A program made the position numbers and the translations under genes. This document shows, in pieces, positions 21,960 to 32,865 of a stretch of DNA of 64,000 bases (position 1 is the stretch's first letter; every line of letters starts with the position of its first letter). Origin of the DNA: Berberis thunbergii (lineage: Eukaryota > Streptophyta > Magnoliopsida > Ranunculales > Berberidaceae); contig QNQO01000679.1 in assembly GCA_003290165.1 (NCBI GenBank), forward strand, positions 372,001-436,000, read 5' to 3'. Below the pieces are notes generated by a model. The model made no database searches, was not told the origin of the DNA, and saw nothing but the letters and a program-made list of their open reading frames with translations.

Positions 21960-22770
21960 CCCTTAGTGGACTAGGTTGTAAATCAGATCAAAAATTATCT
22001 TTGTCTGTCTGACTAAACTTTGGTAAGGTTCAGCCACTATTATTTATGGTCGAACATTGATCCACGCGAGTCGTTTGAGTCAAGCTTCATGAGCTCTGAT
22101 AGGAATTCCACATTCTACATCTTCTTTATCCGCTCATGGCGGACTAGAATTTAGAGCGGACTAGAAGTTATTATCTTAATCAGTCACAACTAACTAAACT
22201 TTTAGTCAGATTCGGCCAACATTGTCTATGGTTGGACAATGATCCCTGAAAAATCTTCTTGATCAGGCGTTGTGAGTTCTGACTAGACTCCCACTGCTAA
22301 GCCATCTTCATCCGTTCTTGGCAGACTACGTCTTTGAGCAAATAAGAAGTATCGTCATCTGTCGCAACTGACTAAACTTTGGTCAGGTTCGACCACCATT
22401 GCTTTTGGTCGGACAATGATCCCTGGCAAGTCATCTTGATCAGGCATCGTGAGCTCTTACTAGACTCCCACTTTCTAAGCCATTTTCATTCGTTCTTGGT
22501 AGACTACGTCTTAGAGCGGGACAAAAGTTATCGTCATCAGTCGCAAGTGACTAAACTTTGATCAGGTTCGGGCACCATTGTATATGGTCGAAAAATGATC
22601 CATGGCAAGCCATCTTGATCAGGCTCCATGAGCTCTAACTAGACTCTCACTTTCTAAGTCATCTTCATCCGTTCTTGGCGGACTACATCTTAGAGCGGAC
22701 TAGAAGTTATTGTCATCAGTCATAGCTGACTAAACTTTGGTCAAGTTCGGCCACCATATGACCTTGGTCG
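21960..22770. repeat. ~179-bp tandem repeat array, copy A
   Basis: The word ACTAAACTTT recurs at 22,012, 22,193, 22,371, 22,550 and 22,729, spacings of 181, 178, 179 and 179 bp. Units also share GGACAATGATCC, CTTGATCAGGC, GACTCCCAC and CATCCGTTCTTGG. It sits between the accessory ORF and gag/protease, where Tat-lineage elements often carry tandem repeats. The monomer length is in the classic plant satellite range. Confidence 0.9.
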
Positions 22771-22849
22771 TATAAGTTTGACTTGGGTGTCCCGACTTAC
22801 TCACTTTGCCTTATATCCCTTCCCCACCTCATCGAGAAATATAACTGAC

Positions 22850-23960
22850 TAATCCTAAGGCAAAGGGTCGAGAAACTCCACCTGATTGACAGTCTACTTG
22901 ATGCACTGGTGCAAAGTGGAGACTACCACCTCCATCTGATGGAGCCAAGGCCTTCCCAAGATGATGTTATAGGTTGATAGGGCATCAATCACCATGAACT
23001 TTTGGAATAATACCTTATGCAGTTGTGGTTCTCTCGCCACTATCGTTAGTCTGATTTTCTCGACAGTGAAGCACTTCTCTCAGCTAAACTCGATCATGGG
23101 GTGACTGGCGAGCATCAAATTCTCCTCCTTGAGTCGCATGCTACGGAACGCATTGAGAAACATGACGTTCAGAAAGCTCCCTATATCCCCAAAGACCTCT
23201 TCACTTCCCATTTCGCTATGATTGAAATGACCATGGCGTCATTGTTAGTGAGAGTGGACACCATGGGGGTCCTTATCCGTGAATGTCAACGATGGGATCG
23301 GGTTTTGAACACATGCATATTACACTTGTCGGTCATCGTAGGTGGGTTGAGTCTGTATCTCACGGAGCATTTTTTTCGAGACCTGTTGGATTCTTCACCC
23401 TCTGAGCTGACCCCATGAAAGACATATAATGCCAAACATTTTTTCCTCTGTCTTTGACGAACTCTTTTCTTTCCATCGCCCAGTCTTGTTTTTTTTTTTG
23501 GCTCAAGAATTCTTTGTGTTTTCCCTTCTTAATCCAGTACTCAATCTCGTTCCTGAGACTCTTGTAGTCCTCAGTGTCGTGGCTGCTGTTCTTGTAAAAG
23601 AAAACAGTACTTGCCATTGTCTCGCCTGGAGGGATCTCCCCACTGTTTGACGGGCCGTTTCACTTCTCTCAAATTCTTAATGGTATTGAGGACGTCGGAC
23701 AAGCTGGAGTTGAGGGAAGCGATGGATTTGGATCCGACAAAGTTGGAGGCTTTATCTTGTCTCATGCGTCCAAGGTCTGGCTTGTTGTCACTTCGTTTTT
23801 TTTTTTTTTTTTTTTTTACTTCTGTCATCGTCTTCATATTTTCCCTCCTTTTTATCTCTGGACCATGTGGATATTTCTTGTCAGCTTCTCCTTTTTTTGG
23901 CAGCCAACATCCCCTCAAGAGTGATGTATTTATGAGTGCTCTTTAGCAAGTTGTCATGTC
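22850..23960 (-). pseudogene. Ty3/gypsy gag C-terminus and protease remnant, copy A
   Basis: Minus-strand block 23,570-23,430 encodes HDTEDYKSLRNEIEYWIKKG and KHKEFL, the conserved post-gag stretch (a zinc-knuckle-like FHKDHGHDTEDC region in relatives). Block about 23,255-22,870 encodes NDAMVISI, FLNAFRSMRLKEENLM and, near its end, FMVIDALSTYNIILGRPWLH, matching the aspartic protease end motif of this lineage. The protease active site DTG/DNG is not recognisable. Reverse transcriptase and integrase are absent. Confidence 0.72.
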
Positions 23961-24108
23961 AGTCGGAGGCTCTAGGGTGACCAATTCTGGTCTTTGATAG
24001 GTTATGGGATTCTGAAAACCCAGCTCGCCTTCCAAAAAAAAAAAAAAACTTCATTCCTCTTTTCTTCAAAATAAATGTAATTACTAACCCATTTGGTTTT
24101 ATCTTTAT

Positions 24109-24296
24109 TGATGAGTCCAAAATTCAGTCCCCAATCAGTAAAACTTGCAAAACAAATGCTTAAGTCAGAAATTCAGTTGGAGATGGAGATAAAACTTAAC
24201 AAAACTCAGTTAAAATTGCATATCTTTGTCGAGTGTTCTTTTTACCTTTTATAATGGCCGCTGTTAATTTTCTGCGTGACTTAAGCATGTGAGGCG
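24109..24296 (-). mobile_element. Left part of gypsy LTR2, split by the copia element
   Basis: Starts TGATGAGTCC and carries AATGCTTAAGTCAGAAATTC and GACTTAAGCATGTGAGGC like the LTRs at 53,576 and 56,786. It stops at AGGCG, where the copia LTR begins. The LTR resumes at 44,375 with AGGCCCAACG. The bases left of its start do not resemble the primer-binding leader seen at LTR3 and LTR4. Confidence 0.82.
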
Positions 24297-24495
24297 TGTA
24301 GAAAGAAATACTTCAATTTATTGTATTGTTGATTCATCCCCAATAGGGGTATAAATACAATAGGGTTTCTTGTCTTACAAGAAACAATCTTACAAAATAT
24401 AGAAACTAGGTTACCTAAATATGAATTTAGAATATTCTAATTATATATATATATATATATATATATTCAATAATTAGAATATACAACTTTCTATA
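24297..24495 (-). repeat. Copia 3' LTR, extra copy
   Basis: Plus-strand TGTAGAAAGAAATACTTC to TACAACTTTCTATA, ~199 bp, including an (AT)n run at about 24,440-24,466 that the other two LTRs lack. It is adjacent to the polypurine tract complement CTCCCCCTCAAGTT. Confidence 0.93.
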
Positions 24496-24498
24496 CTC

Positions 24499-25012
24499 CC
24501 CCTCAAGTTGGTGCATAGATGTCTATCATGCCCAACCTATCAACTGAGCTGTCAAACACTTTTTGAGATACCCCTTTAGTTAAAACATCAGCTAATTGCT
24601 CATCTGAGGTGACAAATGGAAAACGAATAACTTTCTTGTCAAGATTCTCTTTAATAAAATGGCGGTCAACCTCCACATGCTTTGTTCGATCATGCTAAAC
24701 TGGATTATGTGCAATCTGAATGGCAGTTGTATTATCACAATATAAATCCATAGGCCTTTGTAGTTTGAAACCCAATTCCTTCAGGACATTACGGATCTAC
24801 AACATTTCACAAACTCCATGTGCCATACCTCGAAATTCAGCTTCTGCACTTCATCGAGCAACAACTTTTTGTTTTTTACTGCGCCAAGTTACAAGGTTCC
24901 CACCAACAAAAGTGAAGTACTCTGATGTAGAGCGCCTATCAGTTTTATCACCTGCCTAATCCGCATCTGTGTATTCAACAACTTCCAATTCATTTTTTTC
25001 AAATAATAATCC
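24499..25012 (-). pseudogene. Copia RNase H 3' fragment, extra copy
   Basis: Encodes the DAD...RSTSEYFTFVGGNLVTWR-type RNase H end and the VDRHFIKEN / LADVLTKG tail, with stops. It is a duplicate of 26,578-27,040 and is cut off at 25,015 by unrelated DNA. Confidence 0.8.
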
Positions 25013-25015
25013 CTT

Positions 25016-26063
25016 GTCAATAGATCTAACTACAAAATAGTTGGCATGAGTTACAATCATTTGACACCCAAAGAACTCATAGAGTTCATCTCGATACTCA
25101 TAACTTAAAAATATTGAGTAAAATGATCTATTAATTGTAGTTTAGTTGGTTGAACTTGAACATCTCCTATCTTTATAACACCCAAGAGTTGGTGGTGCCC
25201 ATGGGGCTCGGTTGCTAACCAATTCCTCCTCATTTTCTTCCTTCACGCAACCGAGTATTTATGAAATGAAATGAAATGAAACGAAACGAAACCTCTTCCT
25301 CCTTTTCATTTCATTTCATTTCATTATTTCTAGGTTGTGTCAGGTACAACTTTCTCTAATGCGACAAAGACCAAACTGCCCTTGGAAAGCTTGAAAATGT
25401 CGACTTGGCAAATTGACCGTTCACCTGATTGTTGAATGGTTTTTGTTCGCCGCATCTCCGTGGACAGTTGGGTCAAATAATGGTTTCGTTGAGTTTCGTA
25501 ACAGTGTGACGGTTACGGATGTTACTTTCGAATTTCACGGTCAATGAGTCAATTTAATTTACTTTTGTGTTTAATGTAAATCGTGAAATAAATATTTTTT
25601 GAAAGGTGATGACAAAGGGCCGGGTTTGTATTTATGATTTGCACTGAATTTGGTCAAGAACTGGATCAATTATGTTCTAAATTCACGAAAGATAAGGTAA
25701 ATCTCTTACCTACACCCTTTGCATGACGAGAAAACCTAAATTAATTGGGCTCCCTAACCAACCGATTTTGTTTAACTAAAGGGTAATGGTGGAAAAAAAA
25801 GAGTGGTGATTCAATGAGGTTAACCTCACGCCTACCTGGTGAAGACGCAATTTTCAATTTAGATTAAATGTTTAGATAAAGTTGTCTAACCAAAAAAAAT
25901 GGACAGATTTATTAATTTTCTAACCTTACACAACTCTTTAGTAGCTCAATTCCTCTTTTTTGTCTAATGGCATGACAACTCATTGATTAAAGTTTGGCGG
26001 ATGGTATCACTAGGTCATGGGTTTGAACCCAGCGGGCGATATATTTATCAATTTATGGTGTGT
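25016..26063. repeat. Paralogue of the 16.1-17.2 kb flank between the two X copies
   Basis: 25,016-25,800 matches 16,077-17,225 without the MITE and SINE found there. The rest (25,800-26,063) is gene-free and ends at the start of X copy 2. Repeats of GAAAT (25,260-25,325) flank a short palindrome of ATGAAATG words. Confidence 0.82.
25970..26055 (+). mobile_element. Possible tRNA-derived SINE remnant
   Basis: B-box-like GGTCATGGGTTTGAACCC (about 26,015-26,032) follows an A-box-like TCATTGATTAAAGTTTGGCGG. The T-arm-like GGGTTTGAACCC palindrome is good, but no tail or target duplication is clear and no cloverleaf forms. Confidence 0.35.
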
Positions 26064-26382
26064 TGACCAATTCTGGTCTTTGATAGGTTATGGGATTCTG
26101 AAAACCCAACTCGCCTTCCAAAATAGAAAAAAACTTCATTCCTCTTTTCTTCAAAATAAATGTAATTACTAAACCCATTTGGTTTTATCTTTATTGATGA
26201 GTCCAAAATTTAGTCCCCAATCAGTAAAACTTGCAAAACAAATGCTTAAGTCAGAAATTCAGTTGGAGATGGAGATAAAACTTAACAAAACTCAGTTAAA
26301 ATTGCATATCTTTGTCGAATGTTCTTTTTACCTTTTATAATGGCCGCTGTTAATTTCCTGCGTGACTTAAGCATGTGAGGCG

Positions 26383-26575
26383 TGTAGAAAGAAATACTTC
26401 AATTTATTGTATTGTTGATTCATCCCCAATAGGGGTATAAATACAATAGGGTTTCTTGTCTTACAAGAAACAATCTTACAGAATATAGAAACTAGGTTAC
26501 CTAAATATGAATTTAGAATATCCTAAATATATATATGTTATTATAATCTATAATTAGAATATACAACTTTCTATA
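26383..26575 (-). repeat. Copia 3' LTR contiguous with the coding region
   Basis: 193 bp, TGTAGAAAG...TTTCTATA on the plus strand. It matches the 5' LTR at 44,184-44,374 closely, which suggests a fairly recent insertion. Confidence 0.93.
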
Positions 26576-26577
26576 CT

Positions 26578-27040
26578 CCCCCTCAAGTTGGTGCATAGAT
26601 GTCTATCATGCCCAACTTATCAACTGAGCTGTCAAACACTTTTTGAGATACCCCTTTAGTTAAAACATCAGCTAATTGCTCATCTGAGGTGACAAATGGA
26701 AAACGAATAACTTTCTTGTCAAGATTCTCTTTAATAAAATGGCGGTCAACCTCCACATGCTTTGTTCGATCATGCTAAACTGGATTATGTGCAATCTGAA
26801 TGGCAGCTGTATTATCACAATGTAAATCCATAGGCCTTTGTAGTTTGAAACTCAATTCCTTTAGGACATTACGGATCCACAACATTTCACAAACTCCATG
26901 TGCCATACCTCGAAATTCAACTTCTGCACTTCATCGAGCAACAACTTTTTGTTTTTTACTGCACCAAGTTACAAGGTTCCCACCAACAAAAGTGAAGTAC
27001 TCTGATGTAGAGCGCCTATCAGTTTTATCACCTGCCTAAT
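26578..27040 (-). pseudogene. Copia RNase H domain (C-terminal part)
   Basis: Follows the reverse transcriptase in frame with EVVEYTDAD, then an in-frame stop at the codon after DAD (GGATTAGGC context), and continues with RNase H sequence ending VDKLGMIDIYAPT near the polypurine tract. It would degrade the RNA strand during reverse transcription, but the stop makes it broken. Confidence 0.8.
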
Positions 27041-28069
27041 CCGCATCTGTGTATTCAACAACTTCCAATTCATTTTTTTCAAATAATAATCCCTTACCAG
27101 GCGCCATTTTCAGATATTTCAAGATACGAAAGACTGCATTCATATGCTCTTCACTAAGACAATGCATAAACTGGCTAACAATACTCACAACATAAGCAAT
27201 GTCAAGTCTAGTATGAGAAAGATAAATTAATTTTCCTACAAGACGTTGATACCTCCCTTTATCAGTAGGGACTTGATCAGGAAGAATAACAAGTCCATGA
27301 TTCATCTCAATGGGTGTCTCTATTGGTTTGCAACCCAACATCCCTGTTTCAGCGAGCAAATCAAGAACATACTTCCTTTGTGAAAGTGAAATCCCTTTCT
27401 TCGACCTTGCAACTTCAATACCCAGAAAATACTTCAGTTGCCCGAGATCCTTCATTTCAAATTCCTTCGACATATACTTTTGCAAATCATTTATTTCTTT
27501 CAGATCATCTCCTGTAACGATCATGTCATAAACATACACAATTAGAGCTGTAATCTTACCATTCTTGTATTTGATAAACAAGTATGGTCAGAGTTGCTTT
27601 GTTTGTACCCAAAAGCTCTCATGGAGTTCGAAAATCTTCCGAACCAAGCTCTTGGAGACTGTTTCAGGCCATACAAAGACTTCTTCAATTTACACACATT
27701 ACCAACGTCTCTTGGGTTATTCTTCACGCCTGGAGGCATATCCATGTACACTTCTTCCTCCAAATTTTCATTGGAAAATGCATTCTTCACATCAAGTTGA
27801 TGCAAGGGCCAATATTTATTTGCTGCAAGCGAAAGTAAAATTCGGATAGTATTAATCTTCGCCACAGGTGCGAAAGTCTCCTCATAATCAATTCCATGGC
27901 GCTGTGTATATCCCTTGGCAACTAATCTTGCTTTGTATCTATCAGTAGTTCCATCTGCATTAAGCTTCACATTAAACACCCAACGACATCCTACAGTCTT
28001 CTTTCCAACAGGCTTGTCTACTATCTCCCAAGTGACATTCTTCTGAAGATTTTCCAATTCTTCATTCAT
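27036..28069 (-). pseudogene. Copia reverse transcriptase (RVT_2), frameshifted, catalytic Asp lost
   Basis: Frame 1 (28,069-27,542) encodes MNEELENLQKNVTWEIVDKP, WVFNVKLNADGTTDRYKARL, VAKGYTQRHGIDYEETFAPV and KKSLYGLKQSPRAWF. A one-base deletion after SDHT moves the reading to the second frame (27,581-27,036), with FIKYKNGKITALIVYVYDMI, KDLGQLKYFLGIE, LVGKLIYLSHTRLDIAYVV and RILKYLKMAPGKGLLF. The family catalytic motif YVDD reads YVYD here (one G-to-T change), removing an essential aspartate. Both defects make the polymerase inactive. Protein order and length are otherwise usual for Ty1/copia. Confidence 0.93.
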
Positions 28070-28078
28070 TGTTGTTGT

Positions 28079-28805
28079 TCATTTTGGATCCTTCAATGCG
28101 TCCTGCACGTTACTAGGAATGGATACAATAGATAATTGATTAATAACAAGTGCATGTGACTCAGAAATCCTATGGTTAGACATAAAGTTAGCTATAGGGT
28201 ATTTAGCTTGGGCTTTGATGTCAGGTTCATATTGCTTTTTAGGAACTCCCTTAGTAACCCTTTGTGATTTTCTAGGTTCAACACTTTCTAACACTGAAGA
28301 CTCATTAGAGGGTAAAGATACCAAAGGTGGATCATTCTGGGCGAGATCTTCAGTTGCTGATGTAGAAGGGGAAATGTCGTGTGTGTGAGTTTCAGATACA
28401 TTTTGATCATTCTCTTCTGTTTCATGAGGGAATTGATCGCTAGGAACTAAGTGGTCAATTGTCTGCCCATTGGAAGTGTCTATCTCTCGAGACAAGTCAT
28501 TTGCTGCTGCTGCGGGAACAGTTTCTGCTGTTACAGGAACTTCAAATTGTTCCTCCAAGTGTTCCAATTCTTCAAAGACATCAATAGAATGAGGATTCCC
28601 TTCACTATCGCTCTCCCCCTGAAGGGAAGATTGGGAAACTCCCCTGAGTAATATGGCTCAGATTCATGGAATGAGACATCAAGAGATATATGCATTTTGT
28701 CAGTGAGTGGGTCATAACACCTGTACCCTTTTTGGAGATCTGCATAACCCACAAAAATACATTTCGTCGAACGGGGATCAAGCTTGCTCCGGTGTGGTTT
28801 TGGTA
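28079..28805 (-). pseudogene. Copia integrase C-terminus and connector to reverse transcriptase
   Basis: Starts at the CACTA border with IPKPHRSKLDPRSTKCIFVG, then YADLQKGYRCYDPLTDK (the C-terminal integrase-RT linker) and a low-complexity acidic connector with ESVEPRKSQRVTKGVPKKQY. A frameshift occurs near 28,570-28,620. It is continuous with 42,129 on the other side of the CACTA element: ...GCTAYVH joins IPKPHRSKLD exactly when the element and one TGT are removed. Confidence 0.9.
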
Positions 28806-28821
28806 TGTCACTACACCAAAA

Positions 28822-29086
28822 GGCCTATTTAGCTACACGGAGGTGGCCACGGCCCTAAACCGTTGGTTTATTTGCTACGGCTATAAACCGTGGCTATAGT
28901 GGCCAACGGCCTAAAACCATGGCTAAAAAAGGCTTGGCCACGGTTCTAAACCGTTGGTGTGTTTGCCACGGCTAAAAACCGTTGCTATAGTGCCCAACGG
29001 CCTAAAACCGTGGCTATAGGCGTGTGTTTGCCACGGCTATAAACCGTGGCTATAGGGAGCAACGGAAAAAAAACCGTTGCTAAATC
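28822..29086. repeat. CACTA left subterminal repeats
   Basis: Repeated CCACGGCTATAAACCGTGGC, GGCCTAAAACCGTGGCTA and similar units in both orientations. Many are self-complementary (ACGG...CCGT). In En/Spm such repeats bind the element's TNPA-type protein (established); here that is inferred. Confidence 0.88.
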
Positions 29087-31203
29087 TAAGGGTTTTGCAC
29101 GTGGGCCGCATGCGTGGAGGGAGACTTACGCGCTCTGGCGAAAACAGCTTTCCCGCTCGGGTGAAAACTGATTTCTCGCTTTGGCGAAAAAAATTGGGGA
29201 GAGTAATAGAGGTTGTGCGGTCATTGGGAGAGATTTTCGACCATTTTGCAGATGAGAGATCGAGGAGGAGAGAAAATCAAAGTTTAAATCAAAGGAGGAG
29301 GAGGAGGAGAGGTTTGGCGCAGAGGAGAGATTAAGGAGGAGAGAGTTTCAGAGTCAGAGAGAGGTTTGGCCCAGAGGAGAGATCGAGGAGGAGATAGCTT
29401 CAGAGTCAGAAAGAGCTTGAAAATTTCACGGTTTGGTTTCGCCTCCTTCCATTTTCATTTTAGGGTTCCATTTAAGATCTTCAAATGTGTTTATCTTCTG
29501 GTATCAATTTACTGTTTAATCAACTTGCTTCAGTTCTAAATTTTTCTTTGCACCATGTGTAGATTTTCCCAGCATTTTCTTGGGTATATAGCTGCTATTT
29601 TTAATGTTTTTTCATCTCTTCACTTCTGTCTGTCAGTGTTATTGACGGATGTTAAAGAAGCTAATGAGAAGAAACTTGATTATTGGTATTCTGTTCAAAT
29701 AATTTTAATTGACTATATGTTTGTCACCTTCATTGAAGAAACTGATAAGGAGATCGATGTTCTGTATAGACTGAACTTCTCCGAAATGTGGTCTTTAACT
29801 TCCCCTGTTGTGAAGCTTAAATTTTTATGAGTGAACAAGATACATGTTACAAGTTATTTAAGTATGTTTGAAAGCTCCCCGAAATGAACATGCAGAGCAA
29901 AAGTTAATTCAATCAACTGGATGCTTACTACTGCTACTTATACTACTACTTTTGGTTTATTAAATGGATTGGCATTTTGATTGAACGTGTTTCTTCATTC
30001 AATTAGAAAAACTAACTTGTTGTATAATGGATTTTGGATAAGATGGTGTTCAAAAGCTGCAAGACGGAGAGTTCATTGTTCAAGTGAGTCAATTTTTCGT
30101 GGGTTCCTTGTAAAGTTTCTTAAAGTGGGTGCTATGTTCTTTAGGTTTAGGCTGAACTTTTTTAAAGGGGAGAGTCTCCCACATTCAGTTGTCAAATCTT
30201 GTGAGTTATTTAAATTCAGTCACTGCAGTTGTCATCATTCATCCAATTTTTTGTTATTGTTCTAGTATTTTAAGGTTTCATATTTAGATAGCCTTGTTAG
30301 GGACTTCTACAGCAAGATTAGTCGAGATTGTGGGATCTGGGGGGAATCAAGTGATTTCTCCCCCATTATTTTAGTTTTTATTGTCCAAAACTTGGGAATT
30401 TTTTATGCACCAAAATAATATATTTCCAAGAGTCATACACTCTTTCAAGATTCTTATGCTGCCTTGCTACTTAGAATATAACATTTTTTTTGTGGGAAGA
30501 AAGCCTTCATGCTTGAGTGTTTTTTGCTATTTAGGTTGTGTATTGGACTTGTTATTCCCCTAAGTATATGTGTTGACCCTGCAGGTGTTGAAGAGAACTC
30601 AAAATTTGGAATGGTTGCACCAGAATTTCAATTCAGAGAATTGAATTCGAATTGCAGTTGAATACCGTCAGTGTCCACACAGTAATAATATTTATTCAAT
30701 AATATTTATCATACACACAATTTATTCAATAATATTTGATGATTATTTATTTATTTATTTTTGAGAAAGAAGTAAAGTTTTATATTTCCACTTTGTAGGA
30801 AATACATTTGAGTTACAAACCTCTGCCTTACTGAAGTTCTCCTTTAGGTATCCTCTCTTTCTCTCGATCTATTTCCGATTACTTTCTTGCATCATCCAGA
30901 CTGCATTACCTCCCTTTGCTTTTCAATCTGAATTTAAAAATCACTTTTCCGTGTCTCTGTGTGTTATTGTAGTTGTAGTTATTGATATTGATGTGTGAGG
31001 CGAGGGAAACAAATTAAGGTTTTCTAGCTGCTTGTTTATGGAATTCTGATAGATGTGTGTGTGTTATTGTAGTTGGCATCACTGTTTCACACATTTTGAT
31101 ATGTTTGAATACCATTGACAAAGGTGGTAAGCTTTACTTCAACTTAAATCCCGATTTGCTTATGGCGTGGTTAACTCATTTGGTGTTTCATTTCTATTTG
31201 CAG
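29087..31203 (+). other. CACTA interior: leader-like GA-rich DNA and unassigned sequence
   Basis: 29,180-29,420 is purine-rich with a ~54-bp unit (GTTTGGC-CAGAGGAGAGAT...GTTTCAGAGTCAGAGA) repeated twice. It resembles a plant 5' UTR, and a T-rich intron-like part follows. A possible exon KLQDGEFIVQ at about 30,052-30,083 is followed by GTGAG but I cannot assign it. The rest shows no recognisable protein. Confidence 0.4.
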
Positions 31204-31322
31204 GATGGGACAAGAACTTTGGCTTCCAGCTATACATGAGTGATCCCAGTGGAAACTATGGTGGGTGGAAGGCTGCAGCTATAGGAGCAAACAACCAAGC
31301 AACACAGTTTAAGTCATGGTAA
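31204..31322 (+). pseudogene. PAC1: Captured exon: 20S proteasome subunit alpha type-4
   Basis: After TTTGCAG the exon reads GWDKNFGFQLYMSDPSGNYG followed by GWKAAAIGANNQA. This is a hallmark segment of the alpha-4 subunit of the 20S proteasome. The match ends after NNQA; the captured piece then runs into a stop (FKSW-stop), and the following LKQDYKDD-type sequence is absent. Orientation is plus, like all other captured pieces. It cannot make a proteasome subunit. Confidence 0.85.
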
Positions 31323-32500
31323 ACAATATCAGTCCCATGTAGAACCTTGGAGAATGGCCAAGGGTATGACATGTTTAAATCTATTTTCTGTTGATTCTAA
31401 GGGTATGAACGATTCAATTTTCACATTTAAGGACAGGTTTTCACTTTTTTTTTTTTAGGAAACTTAAAGTTGTTTAAAGTTGATTACAAAATGGGGAACC
31501 ATCCATCCATCAAACATCCCGTATTTTGCTTTCTGTGATTGTCTGCTATGCTTGTTTTTATCAAAGCACATGTTCCAAGACAACATGCCAACCATAATTC
31601 AAAGTTTTATTTGAAAATTTATTGCTCCTAGCATTTGTTTTATGCATTTTCACTACCATGTTTAAGTTATACAACCAATTCCCAAACTCTGACTTCTTTT
31701 CTTATACAACCAATTCCCAAAATACAACCAACATGATCCTTTCTCCTGTTGCATCTGCTGTTGCTGTTGCTGTTTCTGCTGTCGTTGCTGTTGTTGCAGC
31801 TGTAGATTAATAAGAGTTTGTTTTTTTCAGTAAATTATTTCAGTGCTTTCTGCTAGTTTCAAAACTATTAATTCTCAAAAACTTATGCTTTATCTTGGCT
31901 TTGTATACGGTGACCAGAACATGGTTAGACAATTTCAGTGCTTTCCTCTTGGATTACCAACGAAATCTGATTTGTTTATGGAAGATTACCAACGAAATTG
32001 AGACAGTATAATTTGAGAAGAACAAGTATATATATACTTCTATCTATTCATGAATAAATATATGTCAATGGAACATCTAAGAGTAGATTGAGAAGACATG
32101 TTGCGTTTAAATAGTTTGTGCTTCAGAACTTGTGACTTTTAGTGTGTATTTTCCAAAAACAAAATGCATCAAGTTTTCAACCTTCAGATATCTTTTCATA
32201 CTATTACTATGCTGAGTATGCTCTTGTTGCCTATTAGGTTAACCTTTTAATAATTGTATGAACAAAGTTGAAAGTGCTTTATCAGGAACAAATCTCTTCA
32301 ACCTTAGAAAAATAAAATTTCTCTCTTTGTATTTTATTTGGGTGGCTGTTGTAATCAGTTTCTCTATTTGTCTATAAATACAGAACATCCAACCATTGTT
32401 GGAGACACATTGTTTCTGAATCTTGCAAAAGAGAGAGGCCAAAACAAAAGAGATTTTTTTTTTGAAGAGAAGAAATAAGTAAACAACATTTGTGGAACAA
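31323..32500. other. CACTA interior, unassigned
   Basis: AT-rich intron-like DNA. A GCTGTTGCTGTTGC-type short repeat at about 31,750-31,800 gives an alanine/valine-rich ORF with no match. No conserved exon is seen. Confidence 0.4.
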
Positions 32501-32505
32501 ACAAC

Positions 32506-32793
32506 ATGAACAAGAAGCAGCTTTCCCCAGACGCTGCTATCAATTTGGATCAGTAAGTGTTATGTATTATTGATGTTATGTTTGTAGTTTTTTTTTCCTT
32601 ACATTTTTATTATTGATGGATGATGAGCTAATTGGGGTGTTGTGGTTAAATGATAGTGGTGACTGACAATCGTCATATCATCGTAGGGACTGGATCATCC
32701 CAACTGTTTCACACTGCACTTTTTGCACTCTCTACTGCTGATGCTGAACAAAAGCAGCCCATGAATGTTGTTTCTGCTATCCCTCACTACTCT
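32506..32793 (+). pseudogene. Captured exons: tryptophan aminotransferase-related (TAA1/TAR)
   Basis: The first piece, 32,506-32,552, starts with ATG and ends SPDAAINLD plus CA before GTAAGT, corresponding to the family's INLDHGDPT. The second piece, 32,655-32,793, encodes VTDNRHIIVGTGSSQLFHTA, LFALS and MNVVSAIPHYS before GTAAGC, the family's IVVGTGSTQLFQAALYAL / VVSAAPYYS. TAA1/TAR enzymes make indole-3-pyruvate from tryptophan in auxin synthesis. Most of the exon 2 N-terminal part is missing between the pieces, so it is not functional. A 26-bp piece of its end (GTTTCTGCTATCCCTCACTA) is repeated at 32,840. Confidence 0.82.
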
Positions 32794-32865
32794 GTAAGCC
32801 CCCTCACTGCTTTAGATGAGCCTTTGAAAATTAGCGGTAGTTTCTGCTATCCCTCACTACTCTGT

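Larger units (their letters stand above)
23978..25015. repeat. Duplicated segment X, first copy
   Basis: It begins TGACCAATTCTGGTCTTTGA and ends AAATAATAATCCCTT, and recurs almost unchanged at 26,064-27,095. It holds a piece of gypsy LTR2, a copia 3' LTR and the copia RNase H 3' end. The first copy differs by an extra (AT)n in the LTR and an A run near 24,037. Confidence 0.93.
26064..27095. repeat. Duplicated segment X, second copy
   Basis: Same content as 23,978-25,015, in the same orientation, 2,080-2,086 bp to the right. This copy is contiguous with the rest of the copia coding region, so it is likely the original. Confidence 0.93.

Noticed and set aside
23571..23946. Overlapping ORFs of 111 and 115 codons on opposite strands
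   Set aside because: The minus-strand one is the gypsy gag tail; the plus-strand one is its shadow and includes a long T run giving poly-Phe.
26015..26032. GGGTTTGAACCC as part of a tRNA gene
   Set aside because: Only the T-arm-like box is good; no acceptor stem or anticodon arm can be built, so at most a SINE B box.
31622..31810. Alanine/valine-rich ORF
   Set aside because: Produced by a GCTGTTGCTGTT short repeat; no conserved start or splice context.
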